This document shows positions 17,894 to 26,066 of a stretch of DNA of 35,059 bases, piece after piece. Source of the stretch: Halomicronema sp. CCY15110 (GTDB lineage: Bacteria > Cyanobacteriota > Cyanobacteriia > Phormidesmidales > Phormidesmidaceae); contig NZ_JACSWC010000276.1 of the NCBI RefSeq assembly GCF_016888165.1, forward strand, positions 1 to 35,059. The letters are read 5' to 3'. The notes under the pieces are model-generated. The model did not search any database, was not told the DNA's origin, and saw only the letters and a list, made by a program, of their open reading frames with translations. How positions within the stretch are numbered: the first letter of the stretch is position 1; every line of letters begins with the position of its first letter. A program made the position numbers and the translations under genes.

Positions 17894-18889
17894 ATGATGC
17901 AGTGGCCCTCGATTAGCATTATTGTGCCGACGTACCAACGCGAAGCGGTGCTGTGCAGCACCCTCGCCGATGTGCTTAAGCAAGACTACCCCGACTACGA
18001 AGTCATCGTGGTGGATCAGACTCAAGACCACCAGCCCGAGACCCAGGCTTATTTAGAAGAGCTGACGGCAACAGAGCAGATTCAGTATTACCAGTTAAGT
18101 TGGGCGAGCCTGCCCGGTGCGCGGAATTACGGGGTCGAGCGATCGCGGGGCGACATCATTCTCTTTATCGACGATGATGTGGAGCTACCCGAGAGCTACC
18201 TCCACGCCCACGCCAAAGTCTTTATGGAAAAGCCCGAAGTTGGGGCCGTGGCCGGACGCGTGTTCGATCGCATGAAGCTGGGCGATGATCCCAACCTGTC
18301 GATTGACCAGCTACCACCGGAAGCAATGGATCCGGGGATCGCCTGGTATCACATTGATCTCGTCCACACGACGCAACCCCAACGGGTGATCAGTGCGCGG
18401 GGCTGCAATATGTCCTTTCGGCGCGAAATCTTTGGCAAACACGGCCTCCGGTTTGACGAGCGCTTTCGGGGTAATGCCGTGCGCGAAGAGTCGGACTTTT
18501 GCTTACGCCTACGCGAAACGGGCTATATCGTCTGGTACTCCCCCGAGGCCAATCTGATTCATATCGGCGAAGAAAGTGGTGGCTGCCACGACATCAGCAC
18601 GCGATCGCTCGCCTATCAAATCACCTTTTACCACAACCACTTTTTGATGGGGTTGAAAAACCTTACCCCCGGTCAAGCCCTGCGCCTCTACGCCAAACTC
18701 TTTGACTGCCATGTGTTGGGGCACCCCCCCTGCTACAAAAGCGGCTCGCCGATCAAAGTGGCGACCCGCTTTGTCTTCTACTGGCTAGGTTTACTGGATG
18801 CGATCGGCACCCTGATCAAAACCGGCAAAAAACATCGCGTTTACACCACGCCCGCCGATACCCCCATGTCCCTCTCAGCCCAATATTGA
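17894..18889 (+). CDS. hpsN: family 2 glycosyltransferase, HpsN-like
   Basis: A 331-aa GT2 (GT-A fold) glycosyltransferase that should transfer a sugar from a nucleotide donor during assembly of an exported polysaccharide at the cytoplasmic face of the membrane. SISIIVPTYQRE opens the Rossmann-like part, and FIDDDVELP carries the metal-binding Asp93-Asp95. RGCNMSFRR and REESDFCLRLRE supply the acceptor/catalytic region. There are no clear membrane helices except a weak one near 285-300. The order GT2-GT4-GT4 and sequence blocks such as SLPGARNYG match my recollection of hpsN in hormogonium polysaccharide loci; the symbol is tentative. The product begins MMQ; either Met could be used. Confidence 0.75.
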   Translation: MMQWPSISIIVPTYQREAVLCSTLADVLKQDYPDYEVIVVDQTQDHQPETQAYLEELTATEQIQYYQLSWASLPGARNYGVERSRGDIILFIDDDVELPESYLHAHAKVFMEKPEVGAVAGRVFDRMKLGDDPNLSIDQLPPEAMDPGIAWYHIDLVHTTQPQRVISARGCNMSFRREIFGKHGLRFDERFRGNAVREESDFCLRLRETGYIVWYSPEANLIHIGEESGGCHDISTRSLAYQITFYHNHFLMGLKNLTPGQALRLYAKLFDCHVLGHPPCYKSGSPIKVATRFVFYWLGLLDAIGTLIKTGKKHRVYTTPADTPMSLSAQY

Positions 18890-18899
18890 GTCGGCCAGC

Positions 18900-18935
18900 C
18901 AGGTGACGCTCCCTTCAAAAAGGGAGCGTCACCTG
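18900..18935 (+). terminator. perfect 16-bp hairpin between hpsN-like and hpsO-like genes
   Basis: CAGGTGACGCTCCCTT (18900-18915) pairs with no mismatch to 18920-18935 around a four-base loop. It starts 10 bases after the hpsN-like stop codon. There is no U tract, so it may be an mRNA-stabilising or processing element rather than a full terminator. Confidence 0.65.
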
Positions 18936-18975
18936 AAATCCTCTTGAACCATCAAACGTCACCGGAAACGTGCCC

Positions 18976-20148
18976 ATGAGAGTTTTGGTTGCCAGTCACA
19001 CTTACATCGTTGACCTGAATTGCGAAAAGTTTCGCACCCTCGCCCAGGCAACCGATGTCGAAGTCACCGTGGTGGTGCCCCAGCGCTGGAAACCCGGTGG
19101 CGTGCAAAACCGCATCATTGAAAAAGCAGCCTGGCAGGATGGGCGGTTTCGGGTCGTGCCCATTGCCAACTTCAGCCAAAACAACCAGGGCATGTTGACC
19201 TTTGGCCTAGATCTGGTCAAGCTGCTGCGGGAGTTTCGGCCCCACGTGATTCAAGTCGAGCAAGGTTCCAAAGGCCTCGCCTATGCCGAAATGATTACCC
19301 TCAACCGCCTGCTGGGCCTCAACGCGAAAATGTTGTTTTTCACCTGGTGGAACCTGCCCTATGAGCTGAAATTCCCCATTTCCCTGCTGGAAAAATACAA
19401 CCTGGGTGGTACCGACGGCATCATCTCCGGCAATCAGGACGGGGCCGATATTTTGCGCGATCGCGGCTACGGTGGCCCTATCCGCGTTATGCCCCAACTT
19501 GGCGTCGATGAAACCCTGTTCCGACCGCAGCCCCATCCCGAACTCTTAGAAAAACTGGATATTGGCGCTGACGATTTTGTCGTGGGCTTTGTCGGGCGCT
19601 TTGTGGAAGAAAAAGGGCTGCTGACCTTAATGAAATCCCTGGGCCAACTCAAAGACCACCCCAAGTCATGGAAATGTCTGCTGTTAGGGCGCGGCCCCTT
19701 GAAAGAAGACTTGCAAAAACAGGCGGTAGAACTGGGCATCAGCGATCGCATTCGCTGGGTCGAAAGCGTCCCCCACGATGACGTGCCCCGCTACATCAAC
19801 CTCATGTCCACCCTCATTCTGCCGTCTGAAACCACCTACAAATTCAAAACCATGACCGCCGTCGGCTGGGTCGAGCAATTCGGCCACGTTTTGATTGAAG
19901 CCATGGCCTGCCAAGTGCCCGTCATCGGTTCCGACTCCGGCGAAATCCCCCACGTCATCGGCGACGCCGGACTTGTTTTTGCCGAAGGTAAGGCCGACGA
20001 ACTCAGCGATCGCATCCGCACCCTCATGGACTCCCCCGCAACCCACACCGACCTCAGCAAACGCGGCTATGACTTGGCGATGGAAAAATACACCAATCGC
20101 GCCCTTGCTCACCAAGTTCTCGACTTTTATCAGGAACTGGTGGCATGA
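18976..20148 (+). CDS. hpsO: family 4 glycosyltransferase, HpsO-like
   Basis: A 390-aa GT-B glycosyltransferase of family GT4, cytoplasmic or membrane-associated. The N-terminal domain starts MRVLVASHTYIVDLN. The C-terminal donor-binding domain has GFVGRFVEEKG near residue 203 and EQFGHVLIEAMACQVPV near 299, the E-x7-E region that holds the nucleotide-sugar. A GTG at 18970 is an alternative start two codons earlier; I prefer the ATG because the conserved sequence begins there. It overlaps the next gene by 4 bases (ATGA), which signals translational coupling. HpsO identity rests on resemblance and gene order. Donor and acceptor sugars are unknown. Confidence 0.75.
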   Translation: MRVLVASHTYIVDLNCEKFRTLAQATDVEVTVVVPQRWKPGGVQNRIIEKAAWQDGRFRVVPIANFSQNNQGMLTFGLDLVKLLREFRPHVIQVEQGSKGLAYAEMITLNRLLGLNAKMLFFTWWNLPYELKFPISLLEKYNLGGTDGIISGNQDGADILRDRGYGGPIRVMPQLGVDETLFRPQPHPELLEKLDIGADDFVVGFVGRFVEEKGLLTLMKSLGQLKDHPKSWKCLLLGRGPLKEDLQKQAVELGISDRIRWVESVPHDDVPRYINLMSTLILPSETTYKFKTMTAVGWVEQFGHVLIEAMACQVPVIGSDSGEIPHVIGDAGLVFAEGKADELSDRIRTLMDSPATHTDLSKRGYDLAMEKYTNRALAHQVLDFYQELVA

Positions 20149-21332
20149 CGCAGCCCCTCAAAATCCTCCAAATCGTCCCCTCCATCTCCCTGGTTTACGG
20201 CGGCCCTAGCCAAATGGTGCGTGGCTTTTCGCAAGCGTTGGCGGCGACCGGAGCCGAGGTCACCATTATCACCACCGATGCCAACGGCGATGTGGATGAG
20301 GCCCCCCTCGCTGTACCGCTCAGCGTCCCTGTTCCAGAAGAGAACTACACCGTCTACTACTTCCGCTGCTCGCCCTTTCGTCGCTACAAATTTTCTCTCG
20401 ACCTCCTCCGCTGGCTGTGGGATCACGCTCAGGACTACGACATCGCCCACGTCCATGCATTGTTTTCCCCCGTCAGTTCCCTCGCTGCCACAGTCCTGCG
20501 GCAGCGCCGCGTGCCCTATCTCATGCGTCCTCTCGGCACCCTCGACCCCGCCGACTTGCGCAAAAAGCAGCAGATCAAAAAACTCTACGCCGCCGTTTTA
20601 GAACGGCCCAACCTTGCCGCCGCCGCCGCCATCCACTTCACCAGCGAACAAGAAGCCCGCGTCTCCGAACGCTTTGGCACCGACACGCCCGGCATCGTCT
20701 TGCCGCTGGGGGTATCGCCTCTGCCACCAGCAACCACCGCGATTGATGTCTACGATCGCTTCGACATTCCCCGTGATCGCCCCCTCATCCTCTTTATGTC
20801 GCGCCTCGATCCCAAAAAAGGGATTGACCTACTGCTCCCCGCGTTAGAAACGTTGCAACAAACAGACGTGAGTTTCCATCTCGTCATGTGTGGGGCCAAT
20901 CCTCAAGATCGGGCATACGAACAGTCGGTGTATGAGCGGGTGGAGAATTCAGCCTTGCGATCGCACGTCACCCTCACCGGCTACGTCGCTGGCGACACCA
21001 AAGCCGCTCTGCTCCAAGCTGCCGACCTGTTCGTGCTGCCTTCCTACTATGAAAATTTCGGCATCTCCGTCGCCGAGGCGATGCTGGCCGCGATCCCCGT
21101 CGTGATCTCCGACCAAGTCCACATCTGGGAAACGATCCAGCAAACCGACTCCGGTTGGATTTGTGAATGCACCGTCGAGTCCGTCACCACTCAATTACAA
21201 GCGGCACTCCAATCCCCAGAGGAACGCACTCAACGGGGACTCAACGCCCAACGCTGCGCCAAAGACCACTACAGTTGGGGCGCGATCGCCGAAAGTGCGA
21301 TCGGAATTTATCAAAATTTACTCGCCAAGTAG
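20145..21332 (+). CDS. hpsP: family 4 glycosyltransferase, HpsP-like
   Basis: A 395-aa GT4 enzyme. The start has LQIVPSISLVYGGPSQMV, with the Gly-Gly-Pro loop of GT4 N-terminal domains. The donor domain has LFMSRLDPKKGIDLL and YYENFGISVAEAMLAAIPVV with the E-x7-E pair. Its ATG lies in the ATGA overlap with the HpsO-like gene, so the two are almost certainly coexpressed. Together with the GT2 gene upstream they would add successive sugars to a lipid-linked repeat unit of a surface polysaccharide. No flippase, polymerase or export gene is in the window, so the rest of the pathway must be elsewhere. Confidence 0.75.
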   Translation: MTQPLKILQIVPSISLVYGGPSQMVRGFSQALAATGAEVTIITTDANGDVDEAPLAVPLSVPVPEENYTVYYFRCSPFRRYKFSLDLLRWLWDHAQDYDIAHVHALFSPVSSLAATVLRQRRVPYLMRPLGTLDPADLRKKQQIKKLYAAVLERPNLAAAAAIHFTSEQEARVSERFGTDTPGIVLPLGVSPLPPATTAIDVYDRFDIPRDRPLILFMSRLDPKKGIDLLLPALETLQQTDVSFHLVMCGANPQDRAYEQSVYERVENSALRSHVTLTGYVAGDTKAALLQAADLFVLPSYYENFGISVAEAMLAAIPVVISDQVHIWETIQQTDSGWICECTVESVTTQLQAALQSPEERTQRGLNAQRCAKDHYSWGAIAESAIGIYQNLLAK

Positions 21333-21445
21333 ATACATCGATTTTCTGCATGGATGCAATCTGTGTTGTGCTTTGAAGCTTCATAGGTGGACGACTTAAG
21401 GTGTGTTCATCAGCAAACAGGTTCACCATCTCAAGGAGGCAAGCA

Positions 21446-21730
21446 ATGGTTTGTCCTAACGAAATCCAAGTTCGTCAGCAGTTAGAAGGCGTGTATCAGC
21501 GATCGCCCGCGACCCCATTCCGGCTCCAAGTCTGGAACGGGTTGCGCCAGATGGGGGCGGCTTTAGTGTATGAACTGACCCGCGATCGCAACCAACCGCG
21601 CATCACCCAGCATTACAACAGCCAGGGAGAAGCACATTGGCACATCTTTGACCCGCACTCTGGTCAAACATTCATCCGCCAATCCGAAGGTGAAGTCCTG
21701 GACTGGCTCGAAACTCGATATTCGCGCTAG
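21446..21730 (+). CDS. small conserved hypothetical protein
   Basis: A 94-aa soluble protein of unknown function. The ATG at 21446 is chosen because AAGGAGG lies 6 bases upstream (21433-21439), an unusually strong ribosome site for this window; the frame extends 15 codons upstream without support. The sequence is mixed alpha/beta: an N-terminal helix (NEIQVRQQLEGVYQ), then aromatic-rich strands (HWHIFDPHSGQTFI) and an acidic C-terminal helix. I know of no named family. Its stop codon overlaps that of the convergent recJ. Confidence 0.75.
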   Translation: MVCPNEIQVRQQLEGVYQRSPATPFRLQVWNGLRQMGAALVYELTRDRNQPRITQHYNSQGEAHWHIFDPHSGQTFIRQSEGEVLDWLETRYSR

Positions 21731-24087
21731 CCGGTGACGTTGGCCGCAGGCTCAGCACTGGCCGCATTTGGGGGCATTGCCCCCAAGACCTGCTCCAAAA
21801 TATCCACAGGCACCTCATAGAAGTATTGCTGTCGAAAGTGTTCTTCTTGCCAAGCGGTCAAAAAGCGGCGGGCGGCTTGCTCGTATTGGGCCGTGGTGGG
21901 AGTTACCAGGGGGGCACTCAGGCTCAGGTCATCACGCTGGCGCTGCACTTTATACCCCAGACTTTGCAAGGCCGCGATCGCGAAGTTGAAAGTGCGATCG
22001 CTTAACCCCAGTTTGGCCTGTAGCACGGCGATCGGACGACTGCCCCCCGTGCGGGCCAAATACTTAGCAATCCCCAACAGCTGTTGCCACTGCGGCTCTG
22101 CGGCTAAAGGTGGCGGCGGCGGATACGCCAGCGTCAGGGGATCATGGGCACTGCGGTAAGGCCCAAAGTCGGCCCAATCGGTCGGACAGTCCACCATAGC
22201 CGGTGGGGGCACTGCATCCGTAAATGATTCACGCTGATCAATCAGCCAAGATGTTTTGGTTGAGGTGGCGGGCGCGCTAGCCACCTCAACCGGGCGCAGA
22301 TCAACTAAGCGGACTTCGTAGCGCTTTTTGAAGGTATTCACATCGAGTTCGACCACCACGTCGTAAAGCCCTTCGGGTAAATCGGCACGCCGATGGCCCC
22401 ACCAGTGTCCGGGAAAACTGACCTCCGTAGCGGGGCCAACGATGTCAAAGCAAAGCTTGTGGTAGCGCTGCTTACCGCCCCGGCGATCCTTCAAAGTTTC
22501 TTCCCAGAGATTCGTAACCTGCACCTGCGGCAACAAGAGTCGGGGCGTAGGATTGCCCATACCGTAAGGTTCCAAGAGCTTCAGGGCACGAAACAAGTCT
22601 TTGCCAAGGTCAGCCACAGCAACCACGCAGTCCACCGCTAGGGGGGGCGGTTGAGTGAGGTCGGTAGTGGGCAAGTAGGCCCGCACGGCGCGATTTAACC
22701 CAGCGGTCAGCAAGGGCAAATTTTCAATGGGCAAGGTCATGCCAGCGGCAAAGGGATGACCACCAAAACTGGTCAATAGATGGTCTTGCGCTTTGACTAA
22801 CTCATACAGATCAATTTGGTGAACGGAGCGGGCTGACCCACGCGCCAACAAGGGTTGTCCGGGGGCGGCAGTCGTTTCGGTTTGAAACAGAATGGTGGGG
22901 CGATCGTATTCCTGGGCGATTTGGCTGGCCACCAGCCCCAAGACGCCGGGAGACCATTGGGGATCGCTGAGCAAAATCACCTGAGTCGTGCTGAGATCCA
23001 GGCGATCAAGCTGCATTTTGGCCTGACGCAACACGTTGGCTTGCAGCTCTTTGCGGCGAGTGTTGGCGAGTTCGGCCTCTAGGGCCAGGGCTTCAGCCTG
23101 ACGGCGATCGCGACTGGTCAACAACTCCACCCCAAAGCTGGCATCGCCATGAATGCGACTCACCGCGTTGATGCGGGGGCCAATGCCAAAGGCCACATCC
23201 GAGGGGCGATCGCCCGTGCGCTTACAAAACTCCAGCAGCTTCGTCACGCCGGGCCGCACCCCCGCTTTGGCTTGCGCCTCCAACACTTGCAGCCCCCGCT
23301 GAGTGAGATACCGACAGTCCCCCCGCAGCGCGACTAAATCGGCAATCAGCCCGATCGCGACTAAATCCAGCAGCGTTTCCAAAGGCTGTTGGGGAATCTC
23401 CGGTAATTCCTCATACAACGCCTCCACCAGTTTGTAGGCCACGGCCACACCCGAAAGGTCCCCGAGGGGATGGCCCTCCGGTAGCTGCCGGGGATTGACC
23501 AGGGCGACGACTGGCGGGCGCGTCTCAGCTAAAGTGTGGTGATCCGTCACAATCACATCTAGGCCCAGCTCAGCGGCGTAGGCCAGTTCAGAGGCTGCAG
23601 TGCTGCCCGTGTCACAGGTCACTATGAGGTCGCAGCCCCAAGCTGCCAACTCGTCCAACCCAGCAATCGACAGCCCATGGGACTCCGTAAAGCGATTAGG
23701 AATGTAGTAGCGCAATCGTGCAGTCTGGGGAAAGAACTGCCCCAACCCTTCCCAGAGAACGGCAGTCGCGGTCAAGCCATCCGCATCAAAATCGCCCCAG
23801 ATGGCAACTTTTTCCTGCTGTTGGTGAGCGGTGCGGAGGCGGGCGATCGCCCGCCTCATTTCCTCCCCAAATGCCCCCGGCGCAGTCGGTTCATACTCTT
23901 CTGCATTGAGATAACCGCCAATCTCGTGGAATTGCCGCCAGCCGCGCTGCCAGAGCAGTTGGCCCACCAGTTCAATAAACGGCATCTGCCAACCCCGATG
24001 AGCCGCCCAGTCGGCCAACGCTTGTTGCCACTGAGCCGATGGCAAGTCACGTTCATCCAAATGCCATTGAAATCGAGGAAAAGTCAT
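21727..24087 (-). CDS. recJ: single-stranded-DNA-specific exonuclease RecJ
   Basis: RecJ is a 5'-3' single-strand exonuclease used in RecF-pathway recombination, mismatch and base-excision repair. The DHH-family motifs are clear: IWGDFDADG with Asp99, Asp101 and Asp103, Asp159 in VTCDTGS, and TDHHT with Asp182-His183-His184. The DHHA1 region near residues 440-450 has SFGGHPFAAG and is followed by an OB-fold. At 786 aa it is longer than the E. coli enzyme (577 aa); the extra C-terminal part (about 670-760) looks like a winged helix (RPIAVLQAKLGLSDRTFNFA). The ATG at 24087 is the first in frame, with AAGG about 10 bases upstream. Confidence 0.95.
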   Translation of the reverse strand: MTFPRFQWHLDERDLPSAQWQQALADWAAHRGWQMPFIELVGQLLWQRGWRQFHEIGGYLNAEEYEPTAPGAFGEEMRRAIARLRTAHQQQEKVAIWGDFDADGLTATAVLWEGLGQFFPQTARLRYYIPNRFTESHGLSIAGLDELAAWGCDLIVTCDTGSTAASELAYAAELGLDVIVTDHHTLAETRPPVVALVNPRQLPEGHPLGDLSGVAVAYKLVEALYEELPEIPQQPLETLLDLVAIGLIADLVALRGDCRYLTQRGLQVLEAQAKAGVRPGVTKLLEFCKRTGDRPSDVAFGIGPRINAVSRIHGDASFGVELLTSRDRRQAEALALEAELANTRRKELQANVLRQAKMQLDRLDLSTTQVILLSDPQWSPGVLGLVASQIAQEYDRPTILFQTETTAAPGQPLLARGSARSVHQIDLYELVKAQDHLLTSFGGHPFAAGMTLPIENLPLLTAGLNRAVRAYLPTTDLTQPPPLAVDCVVAVADLGKDLFRALKLLEPYGMGNPTPRLLLPQVQVTNLWEETLKDRRGGKQRYHKLCFDIVGPATEVSFPGHWWGHRRADLPEGLYDVVVELDVNTFKKRYEVRLVDLRPVEVASAPATSTKTSWLIDQRESFTDAVPPPAMVDCPTDWADFGPYRSAHDPLTLAYPPPPPLAAEPQWQQLLGIAKYLARTGGSRPIAVLQAKLGLSDRTFNFAIAALQSLGYKVQRQRDDLSLSAPLVTPTTAQYEQAARRFLTAWQEEHFRQQYFYEVPVDILEQVLGAMPPNAASAEPAANVTG

Positions 24088-24536
24088 CTTATACGCGCCT
24101 TACCACCGGAGCCATCGTCAGGAAACCATCGTTGAAATTGCTCAGGCGATCAACGGGTGAGCCAGGGTACCAATATCAACAACAATAATTTGATCCTAGC
24201 TAATTCATTCAAGGGTAGCGATCGGCACATCAGCCTTTCCAGTTGAGCCGTGATTGCTAGAAATCAGCCGCGATCGCTCCATCAATTCCCCCTTGACCTA
24301 AACTACCGTGAAGATGTGGCGGATTTACTGGGTTTATGCCACGCAATTGGACGAGTCGCCTTAGACTGTAAGGAGTCGTTTATCCTTGTCCAAAAAGTTA
24401 CGAGCATTCCTCTCTGAAAATTTCTGGTTTGCTGACGCTAAGCGTCCATGACCTTAGCCAGAATGTACGCCAGGCAGAAGCTTAAGTATTTATCCATCTG
24501 CCCCGTTTGAATGTCACGATTAAGGAGTACGGTTAC
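24088..24536. other. 449-bp divergent intergenic region
   Basis: No gene is supported between recJ and the DUF6679-like gene. Promoters for both must lie here, but none stands out. A possible TTG start at 24507 for the downstream gene was rejected in favour of the ATG at 24537. Confidence 0.45.
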
Positions 24537-24851
24537 ATGCTTCACCGCAAGATTTATCAACTTTGCTGTGAGGGTAAAGAGGTTTGGATTTTCTTACGGG
24601 ATCAACAACGTTGGCTCGAACGCGCCACAATTTTAGATATTGAGGGCGACCTCGTTACTGTTCGGTATGAAACCGACGAAGAAGATGAGGTTTGTTCTTG
24701 GGAAGAGCTCATCCGGCTCGAAAGCATCGGATCGGTTATGCAACGCTTAGCGGCTGTACCCCGAGGTGAGTTTGACTTCCCCATGACCGACGACTGCCCC
24801 GAAAACGAGCAGCTTTCTGATCCACCCCGGCGAGAATCAAATCCTGATTAA
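24537..24851 (+). CDS. DUF6679-like small cyanobacterial protein
   Basis: A 104-aa soluble, acidic protein. The ATG at 24537 follows AAGGAG (24522-24527) by 9 bases. MLHRKIYQLCCEGKEVWIFLRDQQRWLERA reads as two or three strands and, with DIEGDLVTVRYETDEEDEVCSWEE, suggests a small beta-barrel like a Tudor/SH3 fold. The C-terminal 25 residues are polar and probably disordered. I believe it belongs to DUF6679, a family conserved across cyanobacteria; the function is not known. A strong terminator lies about 100 bases downstream, so it is probably monocistronic. Confidence 0.75.
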   Translation: MLHRKIYQLCCEGKEVWIFLRDQQRWLERATILDIEGDLVTVRYETDEEDEVCSWEELIRLESIGSVMQRLAAVPRGEFDFPMTDDCPENEQLSDPPRRESNPD

Positions 24852-24954
24852 CTCCCCGTGATCTGGAATGAGATCGGTTAGGTAAGGCTTTAGCACCATT
24901 CAACTGCCCCTGACAACAGTAGGGTTTTGGCCATTTCATCCAATCAACCATTGG

Positions 24955-24986
24955 AAACTGACTCAGCATTCGTTGAGTCAGTTTTT
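24955..24986 (+). terminator. intrinsic terminator of the DUF6679-like gene
   Basis: AAACTGACTCA (24955-24965) pairs perfectly with TGAGTCAGTTT (24974-24984) around an 8-base loop, and the T run extends to 24986. The A-rich left arm and T-rich right arm make it weakly bidirectional. Confidence 0.85.
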
Positions 24987-25222
24987 GTGCTGACAATACA
25001 AAGCGTTAGCTAGCACAACACTCAATCACATTTGTTTAAGTTATTTCATCCAAATCTTTGTGAACACAACAGTTCATGTCAGCTAGTGCCGAAAAGTGAT
25101 GGCAGGTCGGCAAAATGGAAGGTATCGTCCCCTCAATACATGGCTGTCGGTGAGTGATCGTTGCTGCCGACAACGTATTTTTCTAAGCGTAGGGGCGGCC
25201 GTTTTCTTGGATCGATAACACC
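24987..25222. other. intergenic region before the four-helix membrane protein
   Basis: With 24852-24954 this makes 371 bases without a gene, interrupted only by the terminator. It is AT-richer than its surroundings (25000-25080). No promoter, RNA gene or repeat was recognised. Confidence 0.4.
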
Positions 25223-25768
25223 ATGCTTTCTCAATCAAATTTCTCTCGCCCCGCTTGGACTCCTTGGGTACTAGCGATCGCGGCATTTTGGCTTAGCAGT
25301 AATCTCCTGCTCGACTTTTTGATCATGCCCATCATGTACGTCTCAGGCATGGCAGCCGATAGCAATTTTGCGGTTGCGGGCTATTCGCTTTTTTGGTCAT
25401 TCAACCGCGTTGAGCTACTGTGTGCCGCCGTCTTGTTGACAGGGGCCTTAGCGATGCGACACCGCCCTCAAGAGTTTGAAGTTTGCCATAGCGGTAGCCG
25501 TTGCCGTTGGACGGTCGCTTTAGGTATCGCCCTGTTAGGCCTGATCTTAGTAGATGCCTATTTTCTGGCCCCTCAAATGAGTGCTCTGGCCTTTGAGTTA
25601 GAAAATGCTCGGCAAAGCGCCCTCACTCCTGTCATGCCTGGGATGCATAGCCTGTATTGGCTGCTAGAAGTCTGTAAGCTCGCCTGCCTCGCTGGCATGG
25701 GGGGGTTATTGCTGAGTGATCTACGTCCCAGCAATGAGGCTTATGCCACCGTCGATATCGTCGCTTAG
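25223..25768 (+). CDS. hypothetical four-helix membrane protein
   Basis: A 181-aa integral membrane protein of unknown function. Hydrophobic segments lie at about 15-40, 56-78, 96-116 and 143-164. Conserved-looking features are SNLLLDFLIMP in helix 1 and an acidic residue within each helix region (Asp31, Glu64, Asp111, Glu149), which hints at ion or proton handling. There are also cysteines at 67, 88, 94, 151 and 155. I do not recognise the family with confidence; DUF4149-like proteins have a similar layout. No ribosome site precedes the ATG. The gene is alone between a terminator and the second copy of the inverted-repeat element. Confidence 0.65.
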   Translation: MLSQSNFSRPAWTPWVLAIAAFWLSSNLLLDFLIMPIMYVSGMAADSNFAVAGYSLFWSFNRVELLCAAVLLTGALAMRHRPQEFEVCHSGSRCRWTVALGIALLGLILVDAYFLAPQMSALAFELENARQSALTPVMPGMHSLYWLLEVCKLACLAGMGGLLLSDLRPSNEAYATVDIVA

Positions 25769-25964
25769 GTCACTCCATCGAGCCCATCGGTAGCTTTTCC
25801 AATGTGCGGTGAGCACGACTGAACTATTCAGGCGTAACGTTGCCAAACCCATCAGCAAGCCTGGGATTTAATTTTGGACCAATGAGCGTACTGAATAAGC
25901 GCGCACATCGCGATGTTTCCCACTTGTCCCCGTCGGCACTAGGCTAGCGCTCACAAACAACTTA

Positions 25965-26050
25965 GGGAGTTTCGGCTCAATAAAGTCATAGCTCTACCTT
26001 TCAATCTCGAAAGTTGAGCGGAGTCGAAACTCCCTCCAGCGGGTCTTTTA
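25965..26050. repeat. interspersed inverted-repeat element, copy 2
   Basis: The right arm ttgagcggagtcgaaactcc (from 26014) and the GGGTCTTTT tail match copy 1 at 3998-4034. The left arm at 25965-25980 pairs with it but lacks five bases (ACTCC in the complement), and the loop is longer (33 bases). Like copy 1 it sits between convergent genes, here the four-helix protein and the SAF-domain oxidoreductase. Confidence 0.7.
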
Positions 26051-26066
26051 TTTTCCCTCAAGCCTG

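Noticed and set aside
17603-18031. 142-codon minus-strand frame spanning the start of the hpsN-like gene
   Set aside because: It overlaps a clear glycosyltransferase and has no recognisable content.
19684-20115. Gly/Val-rich 143-codon frame opposite the hpsO-like gene
   Set aside because: The composition is that of reverse-complemented coding DNA, not of a real protein.
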